From contig BCKQ01000013.1 of assembly GCA_001600695.1 (NCBI GenBank), positions 62,001 to 126,000 on the forward strand: a stretch of 64,000 nt of DNA. Reading direction: 5' to 3'. This DNA comes from Ascoidea asiatica. Taxonomy: Eukaryota > Ascomycota > Saccharomycetes > Ascoideales > Ascoideaceae. The notes under the pieces were generated by a model. The model did no database searches. It was not told the origin of the DNA and saw only the letters and a list, made by a program, of their open reading frames with translations. Shown piece after piece: positions 19,908-30,566 of this stretch. The translations under genes were made by a program, and so were the position numbers. How positions within the stretch are numbered: the stretch's first letter is position 1; every line of letters starts with the position of its first letter.

Positions 19908-22900
19908 TCAAATATCACTAAAATCAGAATCATCATCATTATCAGATGGAAGAGCGTCACTTTCTGTTTCTGAATCAGCTATTTTATATGTCTTAGAAGG
20001 CTTGGCTTTTCTAGTTCTATTAGCTCTAGTTGAGGGTATAATGGCATCTTCATCGATACTTAAATCACTTTCTTCGTCATCTAAAACAATCTTTGTTTTC
20101 CTTTTCTTGGCAGGGGCAGGTGTAGGTGTTGTTCTCTTCAAAGGAAGCTTCTTCACTACTCTTTTTTTAGGAGCAGGCTTGGAAACTTCTAACTCTTCCT
20201 GTTTATCTTCAGTTTTTTCTTTACTTATACTTGGCTTTCCAAATATAGAAGCTGATGAACCTCCAAATATAGAACCCGTCTTTTTGGTAAAAAACGATTT
20301 AAATTCAGTATCAGTCGAAGCTTCAGGGATTTTCTTTTCTGTTTCCTCTTTGATTTTTCGTTTTTTGGTATTCAATTGATCCATTATATCGGTAGATTCC
20401 CGTTTGGTAGAAGCTCCAGGGGATTCAGTTTTACTAGAAGAGGTTGAAGATTCTCTTTTAACTGGCTTCTCTTTTTTAACCTTACTTTTAACCTCAGTAG
20501 GAGGGTTTGGCTGAAGATATTCTCCCTTTGCATCTTCAAAAAGTTTGAGTTTCTTTAAGGCTTTTCCTTTAGGCTTAGCTTTAGATCTTCCTTTACCTTT
20601 TTTACCTTTGGTGTTACTTGCATCTCCCATAGAAAGAACTCGCTCTTCATAATCATACTTCAAGAATTCTTGATATTTGACTTCAAAAACATCTAAATCT
20701 TCAGACCATAGATCCTTAGCAGATTTACTCAAAAGCAAATTTAATTCTTCTTCCTTAAGGCCTTTTTCTCTTAATAATTTTTCAAATCTTTCTTTGGTCA
20801 ATGACCATATAGGCATTTTCAAAAGATAATCGAAAGTTTGATGTAAATTTTCTGGTTTATGGACTTCTTCTTCGCCAACATTTTCATCAGAATCAGACTC
20901 TGAAACATCATCATCATCAATAGATGTATCGGCGGCATTAAGCTCAGATAGTTTAACATCTTCTCTGATTAGAGCTCCAGTTTTACTACTAAATCTTGGG
21001 AACTTGAGTTTGACTAAATCTTTTGCTATATCTACTCTTTTCCTATTGTTAACATTCAATTTCTTTTCAATTATGTATTTAATAAACATTGCTTGAGCCG
21101 AAATCTTTTTTAGTTGCTCATCTAAAAGATTTGCTAAATAATCTTTTCGTTTTTGATAATATTCTAATCTGACAAAATAAAATTCCTTGAGAATATCTAA
21201 AACAGAATCGTATCTTTGTATTCTTCCTTTTGGATCAAATGCTATCATATTGGCTAGAGATATAGATTGAATTAACTTAAATCTTTCATAAAATCCAATT
21301 TTTTCTGTTTTTCTCATTTCTTCGTTAGTCAAAGTGACAATGAATTTATGCCCTTCATGATCATCTTGTTCTTGCATATCTTTGATCCAAGGCTCTCCCT
21401 TGTCTCTAGATAATCCTTGATTAAGTAATTTTTTAACAGAATCTGTCCACATTTTTGCAGGATATTCAGAGATAAGAATGGTATTATCATCAAGTCTTTC
21501 AATACGACCAAGCATTCTATATCGGTCAATTCCAATTCTCTCTATTGTACCTCTCCATCCTCTGTACCAAGGAACCATATCCAGCATTTCCTTTCCAATA
21601 AGTAGTCTTTTAATATTGGCTAGAATATCTTCAGGGTTGAATTGAGGAATATAGGTTGACCAACCAGTTCCTATACCTTCCGCACCATTAACTAAAATCA
21701 TTGGTAAAATTGGCGCATACCACTCTGGTTCAATAGTTTTACCATCTTCGGGTAAATAATTAAACAAAGGATCATCATGAGGATGGAATATAGATCTGGT
21801 TATTTTATTAAGTTTTGTAAAAATATATCTTGCAGCTGCAGCATCTTTACCACCACAAGCCCTAGAACCGAAGGCACCATTGGGCTCTAAAAGATAAATA
21901 TTATTTGAACCAACAAAACTTTGAGCCATTCCGATAATTGTCTGCATCATTGAAGCATCACCATGATGATAACTAGCATGACCATTAACAAAACCTTGTA
22001 ATTCAGAAACTTTCTTTTCAGTTTTAAGTTTTGTTTTGAAATAAGTATACAAAACCTTTCTTTGAACAGGTTTAAATCCATCCATCATAGAGGGAATAGA
22101 TCTTGCACAATCTGCAATAGAAAATAAAATCAATTCTTTATTGATAAACTCCGATATTGGAATTGTTTGAAGGGATTGGTCTAAATGACTCCCTGGAACA
22201 AAACCTCTTAGCCATTCTTTACGATCATCAGCTCTTTTTTTATTGAAAGCTAGATCAATGGTTAACCTATCTTCTGATTTTAAAGGCTCGAATTCTTTTC
22301 GATGATATTCAAGAGCTTCAAAATAACCTTTCATATCAGAAGCTTTAGAAGAACCGATTCCTTTAAGATATTTGAAAGTATATGTAAGACGAGTAGCATC
22401 ATTATCTCTCCAATGTTCCCATTCAGGCATTGTATAAAAGTTTTGAACTCTTGATTGGCCCCTTTGTGTTATATTAACTTTAACAATTGGAGTAATGAAT
22501 TCTACTAAAAACCCAGGTATGTTTAATAAGCCTGGAAATGAAGATTCAAGAAAATTGATTAATAATCCTTTAATATGAGATCCATCATAATCTTGATCCG
22601 CCATAATCATTATACTTCCATATCTTAAACCTTTTGTATCTTTATAAGTAGTTTTATGTTTTAAACCGACAATTTTTTTAATATGAGTGATTTCAGTATT
22701 TTTCATTATTTGATCACTTGAAGCTTCACGAACATTTAAAATTTTACCTCTTAATGGAAATAAACCATAATAATCTCTTCCTACTACACTTAATCCTGCA
22801 GTTGCTTGAGATTTAGCAGAATTACCTTCTGTTAAAATTAAAGTGCATTTGTGACCTTCTCTTGTACCAGCTTTATTTGCGTCATCTAAAGCATCAATAT

Positions 22901-24638
22901 CAGTAATTCTTGATTTTCTACCAGTTCCATCTGTTTTTTGAATATCTCTATCAGAATTTTTAGTCATAATATCATCCAAATTTGCCTCTAATTCGGATTT
23001 TAAAATATCTTTGATAAAATCATCGGGTATAACAAAATCAGTTTTTATTGAACTAAACTGGGAAGGTTTTGTTGTTAATTGTTCTTTGGTTTGAGAAGTA
23101 AAAGCAGGATTTTCAATAAGTGAATTAACAAATAAAAACATAAAATTTTTAATTTGAGCAGGTTTTAAATTAGTTTTTTTATTTTTCTTTTTCTTTTTTT
23201 CAATAATTAATTTTGCAATTTGATCAGAAAGATGATTAATATGAGTACCACCAGAAGTTGTTGCAATTGAATTTACAAAAGAAACTTGATTAAAAGTACC
23301 ATCAGAACAAATAAAAGCAATTTCTAATTTTTCACTAATCTTTTTATAAGCAACATAAGGTTTTGGATCTAAAGCCTGTAATTTTGATAATTGTAAAGAT
23401 TCATCACTTTCTGTTTTTGATGGATCAGGTTTTGATGGATCTGTTTTTTTTGGATCAGAATCTTTAGAGTCTGGATCAACATTATTTAAAATAGAATCTA
23501 AATATTTTTTCTTATTTTCCATCAATGAAGTAACATAAAGGTCCACATAAGATCTAAAATCTTTACATTTTAATTTTTTACCATTTAAAAATACATTTAT
23601 ATTTTTAACAGAACCACAAATATCAAACACTCTTCTTTTCATTATTGAAATTATATCCCCTTTTAATGAAGTCATATTAAATTTTGATAAATCTGGATTA
23701 AAAGTTATTTTTGTATATGGATTTTTTATAGATTTTTTCTCTGAAATTATTGGACTATTAACAATTGACATATTATTGTTCCAAACTTGTTTATAAGATC
23801 TATTATTGATTGAATCTTCAGTTTCAATAATAAATTGATTTGAAAAAATATTACATAATTTTGCACCGTAACCATTTCTACCACCAGTTACTTTTTTTTC
23901 ATTATCGTTATAATTTGAAGAAGTTAATAGATTACCAAAAATTAATTCAGGTATATAAATTTTTTCTTTTTTATGAATTTCAATTGGAATACCTTTACCA
24001 TCATTTTTAATTGATATTAAATTAGATTCTGGATCAATAATAACTTCAATTTTAGACATTTTTGGATCTCTAATTTTATTATCAGCAGCATTAACTAAAA
24101 TTTCATCAAATATTTTGAACAAACCCGGAACAAATTTAACATTTTTTTCAATCATTAAATCTTTTTCATCATCATAAACCCACATCTTTTCTTCAGTAAA
24201 CTCTGTAGAACCAATATAAGTATCAGGTCTTTTTAAAATATGTTCTAATTGAGATAATCTAACATATTGATCGGAAGCAGAAACTTTTGAAGAAGATGCA
24301 GGTCTTTTTGAAGTTCTAGAAGCCGAAATCTTTGGAGTTGAAACTTTTGGAGTTGAAGACTTTGAAGGTGTCTTTGAGGAAGAAGTAGAAGCCTTAGATT
24401 TCAATGGAGTTTTTCTTGTGGATTTTGATGTTGTAGCTGTTGCTTTGGGAGTTGATTTAGTCGATTTAGTTTTTTTTGTTTTTTCAATTTCAAATTCAGA
24501 TTCAGAACCTGAATCTGAAAATGCATCAGAATTTGAACCTGAATTCAGTTCAGGATCAGAACCGAAGTCCATATTTAAATCATCCTCTTCTTCATCATCA
24601 TCAATTCTAATATTTGTAATCTTTTTCCTTGGAGGCAT
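19908..24638 (-). CDS. TOP2: DNA topoisomerase II (type IIA)
   Basis: The 1576-aa nuclear enzyme passes one DNA duplex through a transient double-strand break using ATP. The GHKL ATPase domain starts at SQLEHILKRPDTYIGS, with FDEILVNAADNK and the GGRNGYGAKL ATP loop. The TOPRIM domain has E604 in TEGNSAKSQ and D681/D683 in DQDYDGSH. The breakage-reunion domain has the catalytic tyrosine Y938 in AAARYIFTKL. The C-terminal 300 residues are a charged Lys/Ser/Asp tail with basic NLS-like clusters. It is longer than S. cerevisiae Top2 (1428 aa). An extra N-terminal tail of about 110 residues (acidic, then Ser/Thr/Lys-rich) precedes the ATPase domain, and a DPSK-type low-complexity insert sits in the transducer region. 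Confidence 0.97.
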   Translation of the reverse strand: MPPRKKITNIRIDDDEEEDDLNMDFGSDPELNSGSNSDAFSDSGSESEFEIEKTKKTKSTKSTPKATATTSKSTRKTPLKSKASTSSSKTPSKSSTPKVSTPKISASRTSKRPASSSKVSASDQYVRLSQLEHILKRPDTYIGSTEFTEEKMWVYDDEKDLMIEKNVKFVPGLFKIFDEILVNAADNKIRDPKMSKIEVIIDPESNLISIKNDGKGIPIEIHKKEKIYIPELIFGNLLTSSNYNDNEKKVTGGRNGYGAKLCNIFSNQFIIETEDSINNRSYKQVWNNNMSIVNSPIISEKKSIKNPYTKITFNPDLSKFNMTSLKGDIISIMKRRVFDICGSVKNINVFLNGKKLKCKDFRSYVDLYVTSLMENKKKYLDSILNNVDPDSKDSDPKKTDPSKPDPSKTESDESLQLSKLQALDPKPYVAYKKISEKLEIAFICSDGTFNQVSFVNSIATTSGGTHINHLSDQIAKLIIEKKKKKNKKTNLKPAQIKNFMFLFVNSLIENPAFTSQTKEQLTTKPSQFSSIKTDFVIPDDFIKDILKSELEANLDDIMTKNSDRDIQKTDGTGRKSRITDIDALDDANKAGTREGHKCTLILTEGNSAKSQATAGLSVVGRDYYGLFPLRGKILNVREASSDQIMKNTEITHIKKIVGLKHKTTYKDTKGLRYGSIMIMADQDYDGSHIKGLLINFLESSFPGLLNIPGFLVEFITPIVKVNITQRGQSRVQNFYTMPEWEHWRDNDATRLTYTFKYLKGIGSSKASDMKGYFEALEYHRKEFEPLKSEDRLTIDLAFNKKRADDRKEWLRGFVPGSHLDQSLQTIPISEFINKELILFSIADCARSIPSMMDGFKPVQRKVLYTYFKTKLKTEKKVSELQGFVNGHASYHHGDASMMQTIIGMAQSFVGSNNIYLLEPNGAFGSRACGGKDAAAARYIFTKLNKITRSIFHPHDDPLFNYLPEDGKTIEPEWYAPILPMILVNGAEGIGTGWSTYIPQFNPEDILANIKRLLIGKEMLDMVPWYRGWRGTIERIGIDRYRMLGRIERLDDNTILISEYPAKMWTDSVKKLLNQGLSRDKGEPWIKDMQEQDDHEGHKFIVTLTNEEMRKTEKIGFYERFKLIQSISLANMIAFDPKGRIQRYDSVLDILKEFYFVRLEYYQKRKDYLANLLDEQLKKISAQAMFIKYIIEKKLNVNNRKRVDIAKDLVKLKFPRFSSKTGALIREDVKLSELNAADTSIDDDDVSESDSDENVGEEEVHKPENLHQTFDYLLKMPIWSLTKERFEKLLREKGLKEEELNLLLSKSAKDLWSEDLDVFEVKYQEFLKYDYEERVLSMGDASNTKGKKGKGRSKAKPKGKALKKLKLFEDAKGEYLQPNPPTEVKSKVKKEKPVKRESSTSSSKTESPGASTKRESTDIMDQLNTKKRKIKEETEKKIPEASTDTEFKSFFTKKTGSIFGGSSASIFGKPSISKEKTEDKQEELEVSKPAPKKRVVKKLPLKRTTPTPAPAKKRKTKIVLDDEESDLSIDEDAIIPSTRANRTRKAKPSKTYKIADSETESDALPSDNDDDSDFSDI

Positions 24639-25095
24639 TTTGCACTGATAAGCAGAAGTAAAAAGAAAAGAAAAGAAAATAAATGAAATGAAATAAAAAT
24701 AAAAGGATATAAAATTAAAATTGGGTATCAGGAATTGAAAATTTGAAAAGATTTATTACTTGACGAGATGATATAAATGAATATTATTACTACTATTATT
24801 ATATTGATTCTACTTATTCAATTGGTTCTATTGATTTAAAATAATGAGATGAATTGAGATAAGTGGAAATTTTTTGAAGTAAAATTGGAGGATGAGATTT
24901 GTTTACATTTTACCTGCAAAATATTTGTTTATTCTTTGATCTTGTTTTAGATCTGATGTTAGTATGGATGCAGGATGCAAAAATATAATACGCATAAATA
25001 TTTATGTATATGTATGATCAAGTGTATTGATGCACATTAAAAATCCAAATATGTGGGTCTGACGAATGATCCTATGTCCTGGATGCACATCCTGG
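24639..25095. other. TOP2 promoter side, unique sequence before the left repeat arm
   Basis: AT-rich upstream region of TOP2. Close to the repeat boundary is a small tandem, CCTGGATGCACATCCTGGATGTGCTTCCTGG, around 25078-25110. The inverted-repeat homology begins inside it, at 25096. Confidence 0.6.
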
Positions 25096-25672
25096 ATGTG
25101 CTTCCTGGAATCCCCACCCAAATGTCTCATGCACTGATATAATTGTCCCTAATTTTCAGCACCTTTGCCCCTTCATCGGGATTATTGTTGTTTTTTGTGG
25201 TTCCGAAGCGAGGCCTGCTTTTTATCCTGCCTAGTCCCGCGCTTTTCTACCTTCACGCCAGTTCCGAACAATCCTAAATTCTGAGCTTGAACTGCAAACA
25301 AGCTTTTTTTTCTGCCGTTGAAGCTGCTGAACTTGCACTGATCTCAATGTTTTCAAAAATAAATCTATTTTTTTTATTAAAGGCACAAGAATTGAAGTTT
25401 AAGCAAATTATTACCCAGTTATTAGCTAATTCATATCATAATATTCTTACAATTCATCTGAGAAAAAAAACGATCTATTAACTTACTGAAAAGAAAAGTA
25501 AACGAAATCTTTAGAATGACCAAATACTGATTGTTTCCAACAATTCCTCCTATTATTTCATATTCCTATTCTATTTTATATATGAATATATCGTATAAAT
25601 TCTTCTCAATTTCCTGTAAATATCATTGAGTTCTGTACATAATTTGAAAAAACTAATTTGTAAATATCTAAA

Positions 25673-28268
25673 ATGGTTCCTAATGTAAAAAACTATAATC
25701 ATTCTGGTACTCCTCCAATAAGTCCAATAATCGATTCCAATGATTCTACACCAAGAAATCAATCATATCAATCGGATGGATTGGATCATTTAGATCAATT
25801 GGATCAAATGAATGGTTCTATTAAATCGCCTGTTTCTCTTCCAATGAGTCCAGTTACTTTGAATCCAAGTAATATAAATGATTTATTATCTTCTGGTTCA
25901 AATTTATCCCTTTCAACACTATCTTCAAGTAAATCTCTCAATAAATCGGCAATTGACAACAATAACAATAACAATAACAATAAGATTATAAATCAAGACG
26001 AAGAAGGAGAATATGAAGAAGAAAATGAACAGGACAGAGAAGAAGAAGAAGAAATAGAAGCAGAAGCAGATGAAGAAACTGATTCTATTCAAGATTATAA
26101 TCAATATTTGGATACTTCAAATACCAAAACTATTGATAGAAGTACTGCTTCTTCAATAATAGGTGGTTGTTCGGTTCATGAATCCCAAAAAATCATTCAA
26201 AATGATCAAGATATAGAAGACATAAAAGATATAAAAGATATAAAAGATATAGAAGATACCGAAGTTAATAATGCTAGCCAGGTTAATGAGGTCAATCAAA
26301 TCAATAATGATAACCAAAATAATAAAACTTTCAAGAAAACAACAATCAAACAATCTTCAACAGAACCCAATTTCAAACCTACTCAAAATAATAAAAATAT
26401 AAAAATTCTAAAACTAAAATCAAAAACTGAAGTTAACAATAACAATAACAATAACAAAAGTAAAAACTTCAATTTTGATTTGAAATCGTTCATGAATAGA
26501 TCCCATAAAAAATCAATATCCTCAATTTCAGCCAATTCTTTATCCTCATTACCTTCATTACCTTCATTATCATCCATATCTTCAATAAATTTAACAAATA
26601 AATTTAAAAATTATTATACTAATAATAAAAAATTATTAACTTTAGAATCTCATAAAATATTTTCATTTTCTTTGCCTTTTGCCAATCCTTTAAATTCCTT
26701 TACAAATAAATTATCCTCATCTCCATTATCTTCACCACTCAAACATGCTGGTAGTAATAATGCTACTACTACTGCTACTGCTACTACTACTACCCCTCAT
26801 AATAATTACACCAATGAACCAAATGTAAAAGAAGAAATTAAACTAAAATTAAAAAGACAAGAAAGTATTTCAACATTTGAGGAACAAATTTTATTCAAAG
26901 ATGTTAATAAGCAAGATAATACTAGATTTAGAGCTGTTAAGAAATTATTAACACCGAATATTTTAAATTCATTTGAGGAAATTGATTCCATTTTTGATAA
27001 TTTGAATGGGGATATAGTTATTTTAGGTGGTTATAGAGGTAGTATTTTACGAAATAAATCAAATAATAGAAGATTGGATTCCATTGAAAGCAGGATTCAA
27101 TTTAACTAAAATCAATTTAATTATTGGACCAAAAGATAGTGATGAAATAGAAATGGATGAAAATTTAGTTTATTCAAGTAGTATGTTGACACATATTGGA
27201 CCAATTGATATAAGTCGAAAATTAATCAAAAAGCTAACTAATCTAAATAAATCAAAAGTTTGGGAATTTGGTTATGATTGGAGATTATCAAGTGATTTAA
27301 ATTCGAAAAAATTATTAAGATTCCTAAAAACAATTTATTCAAATACCAATTTTGAAATCACCAAAAGAAAAGGGATTCTCATACTTGCTCATTCAATGGG
27401 AGGATTGATTGCCCATCATGTTTTGAATAAAGAACCTGAATTGATTAGAGGATTGATTTATATAGGAGTTCCTAGTTCATGTCCGAATATTCTAGGACCA
27501 ATGAGATATGGAGATTCAATATTGTTAAATAATAAAATCTTAAGTGCACAGGTCAATTTTTTAATGAGATCGAGTTATGTGTTTTTACCCTTAGATGGTA
27601 AATGTTTCGCAGATAAAGACACAAAAGAAGAGTTGATTGTTGATTATTTTAATGTTGATAACTGGGTTAAATACAAATTATCGCCGTTAGTTGATAAAGA
27701 GAATTACAATAACAAGAGAAAAATATATTATAATAGAATTCAAATGGATAGTATAAACTACGATAATATCCAAAATGGGCGTTTTCCTAATCATGATAAT
27801 TATAATAATAGTATCGATTTGGATAATGATATTGAAAATCAAATTCAATATCCTATAACATTTGAAGAATCTTATGAATATTTAGATAGAACATTGAAAA
27901 GAACCAAGAAATTTTTAAATGAATTGGATTATAAAGACGAATTGAAAGATAAATATCCTCCGTTGGCAGTTGTTTATGGAGATCAAGTGCCAACGTTAAG
28001 GGGCTGTTGGTTGAAAGATGGATATAATGGATTAGAAAGAGGTGAATATGGAGATTTCAAGTATGGTATTGGGGATGGAGTTGTTTATTATAAGACATTG
28101 ATGCCAGAAAAAAAGGGATTTCCAATTGCAGGAAAATTCATTTCAGATCGTGGTCATGTTAGTTTAATGACAGATATGGAAGCTATGAGTAAAGCCATCA
28201 AGGCAATAATGGATAATGAAAGAATTGATGACATTGATGTTTCGATTGATCCAAAAGATATAAAATGA
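25673..28268 (+). pseudogene. Frameshifted copy of the lipase-like serine hydrolase (left arm)
   Basis: This copy encodes the same protein as the intact right-arm gene but lacks two bases after 27075. The frame therefore shifts after residue 468 and stops at 27107-27109, giving a 478-aa product made only of the low-complexity N-terminus and the first few residues of the catalytic domain. The remaining catalytic domain (GHSMGG-type serine motif, DRGHVSLM) continues open in another frame to 28268 but has no suitable ATG of its own. Every residue of that downstream frame that I compared is the same as in the right copy, so the lesion must be very young, or it is a sequencing or assembly error. 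The promoter is duplicated too, so a truncated protein could be made. Confidence 0.88.
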
Positions 28269-28600
28269 TTATTTGGTAGATGAATGTATATAGTAATTGA
28301 ATTGAATTAGATTATCGGATAATAAATCTTCACTGGTTTGAAAAACTGTATTACTTATTGAGTCTGTGATTGTATTATCAGACTGTGAACATCCATTCTC
28401 TACCTTCATTGAACTGACAGTTGAAGATTCCTCTACATCATTTGAAATTGTTGAAATTGCTGAAATTGTAATAGTATTCAAATTCATTTGCAGCTTGTGT
28501 AAGAAAAGTTGTATAAAAAAACTTTCCATTAGAGACTGTTATTGTTAAAAATGTTACTCCAGTTGTAGCAATTGATGATTGACAATCATTATTTGATTAT
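28269..28600 (-). pseudogene. Relic of a Ser/Thr-rich cell-wall (GPI/adhesin-like) gene, left copy
   Basis: Read on the minus strand, one frame gives SSIATTGVTFLTITVSNG then KFFYTTFLTQA, typical of yeast GPI cell-wall or flocculin modules. A second frame gives a Ser/Thr-rich 86-codon stretch ending at 28269. The two frames overlap without one continuous ORF, which suggests a frameshifted remnant. It converges with the hydrolase gene and the two stop codons abut. The identical relic is in the right arm, so decay preceded duplication. Confidence 0.45.
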
Positions 28601-28934
28601 ATTATGAAATTGAAAATGGTATATGAGTTAAAATCATGAGAAAAAGGGTCTGAAATGATCTTAAAGAGCCATATTCTAGAGGTCAGAAGGTGTTAAAATA
28701 TAATAAAACCACTGATTCCATAGATTATTTAACTTAAAAAAAATATGTATATGAAATAAAGAAAATAAGTATATGAAATAAATGGAATTCAGAATAGTCT
28801 TTAGCTATATCAAGCTTTTGATTTTTCGATGACAAGATATATTGTTTTATGATAGTGGTAATAATAATGTATTACACCTTTTTTATTTTCCCTCACTTGT
28901 TTGATTCTATTTCCTGCCATTTTTAGTGGTTCAA

Positions 28935-29501
28935 TTAGATTATAAAATTATCATTACTACTAAGGTTTAAATCAAGGTTGGGAAGCAAATCTTCAAGACT
29001 CCAAGTAAGTACTTCAAAATACATTTTTCCAAACACACAATAATTTTCATTCCCAACAGCCAAATATAGACCCAGTGAATTCATTAAGTCATTTTGCTTT
29101 ATGCATTATCTCTGGGATTATCAGTTAATTTATCATTATTGGAGTGTGATTTCATAGAAGAAAACTTATCAAAAAAATCGGAATCTATTCTAAAGGAATC
29201 AGAAGAAAAAAACTCCAACAAAAATGGTTTCAGATCCGTATTCATATTTGCAATTTGAAGTTTTGCTTCCATTAATGAAGAAAGGTATTTTAATAAATAA
29301 TCTTGTGTCCCTAACATTGAAATTTGGAGGTAAAGCACTATTTATCAATTTATATGCATATTGAGATTTTTCATTAATTGTTTTCAGTTCAATATCATTT
29401 TCATTTTTATTGTCTTCTTTTTTTTTGTTAACATTTACATTTGGGATTAGATTTAAATTTGAAGGATTAAATTATATAACCTTAAGTTTTCCACTAGACA
29501 T
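28935..29501 (-). pseudogene. Decayed unidentified gene, left copy
   Basis: On the minus strand an ATG at 29501 starts MSSGKLKVI and then meets a stop. The same frame continues with coding-like sequence (KTINEKSQYAYKLINSALPP), another frame then takes over (QDYLLKYLSSLMEAKLQIAN to 29099), and a third 49-codon piece (VLTWSLEDLLPNLDL) ends at 28935. Together these look like one small gene of about 180 residues broken by a stop and shifts. I do not recognise the family. The identical decayed copy lies in the right arm. Confidence 0.45.
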
Positions 29502-29750
29502 TATTGAATTAATTATTAATGATCTATAAATTAAAGTAAAAAAATAAGAACCCTTTTAGGGGAAAGTTCTGTTTTTATATATTCATTCACAGATACTAAA
29601 TATTAAATATTTGAGTTGGAAAAACATAGATATTTCATAAATTTGCTAACAAAAATAAAGCAAACATAAATGATTTTCGAAGATAGAAATTTAAGGTTAA
29701 TTAAGGTTATGCTTCCTGCATGTCGCTGGAACCTTAATTATTAACTTATG

Positions 29751-29954
29751 TCCCTTTAATACAAGCATTTGTGCTTTTTGTCGTATAGCGTTTTAAGAAT
29801 CAAACCACGCACGTGAGTATCAAACGGAAAAGGTATTTAATACTCATCTATAAAAGCTAAACTAATTTTGGTTTTTTTAATACAGGTTTGCACCTGCTCG
29901 TTCAACCCAAAAACAGCTTTACGACAAAAAGCACAAATTCTTGTATTAAAGGGA
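29751..29954. mobile_element. 204-bp non-autonomous TIR element (MITE-like), left copy
   Basis: The ends are inverted repeats of 39 bp, 29751-29789 and 29916-29954, beginning TCCCTTTAATACAAG. They match at 37 of 39 positions. The interior has no coding capacity. No clear target-site duplication is visible in the flanks (ACTTATG before, TAAATAC after). The form fits a miniature inverted-repeat element, but a large regulatory palindrome is possible. A CACGTG site lies inside it, near 29811. Confidence 0.6.
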
Positions 29955-30175
29955 TAAATACTTTAAATTGAACTGCTTGAATGTTATACTACAACCACAA
30001 ACCCGGTCTCATAATAAGTACCTTACAACTGGTCGTAGCAATTAGAGCCACAAAAGTGGTCTTTAGTAGAAAAACCAAATAACTGGATTTACTCTAAAAT
30101 ATCCATATATTTGGTCTCATTTTTAGGGCTACCTCAATCCTGGCGTGATGACATTTCGAACTTTAAACTTGAGCC

Positions 30176-30566
30176 TCGTTAAAACGCCACCGAGAGAATT
30201 AAAAGCAGAGGCTCAACTTGAATTTTATCTTTTATCAACAACAAAAGAAATCAAAACAAACCACCTTTAAAATTAAAATGATTATTTTCATCTAGAGATA
30301 AATGATCCAATCGATGAATAAACATAAACTTGGACTCCATCAATTCCAGCATCTTGAACAAAATGTTTAAATAATTTAATGAGGATTAGACTGTTGTTTG
30401 TCTTTGGTTTTGTTATTTAAATAGATTCGAATATTTCTAGTGATTATATTGACTTCTGTTTTATTTACTTCTTCAAAGCGTTTAAAAGCGTTTAATAATA
30501 TCGATTGAAAAGTAATATAAAGTTAATTATATCCACAAAATAAAGGAAAATCTTATATTTTAAAGT
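30176..30566. other. Intergenic region at the inner left breakpoint
   Basis: Unique sequence between the left repeat arm and the next gene. Right at the junction a 9-bp inverted repeat (TTGAGCCTC at 30169-30177, GAGGCTCAA at 30208-30216) straddles the end of homology. The rest is AT-rich promoter. Confidence 0.55.

Larger units (their letters stand above)
25096..30175 (+). repeat. Left arm of 5.08-kb inverted duplication
   Basis: This segment matches the reverse complement of 49181-54262. Position pairs sum to 79358 up to 27075 and to 79356 beyond it, showing a single 2-bp indel and otherwise collinear arms. The only other difference found by eye is one substitution (C at 28004 versus C at 51352, which should be complementary). 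The arm carries 577 bp of promoter, the frameshifted hydrolase gene, two gene relics and a short TIR element. Homology ends abruptly at both edges. The comparison covered coding parts and sampled intergenic parts, so further SNPs may exist. Confidence 0.95.

Noticed and set aside
27027-28268. Separate 413-codon hydrolase gene
   Set aside because: It begins at a GTG with no good ATG and is plainly the second half of the frameshifted copy.
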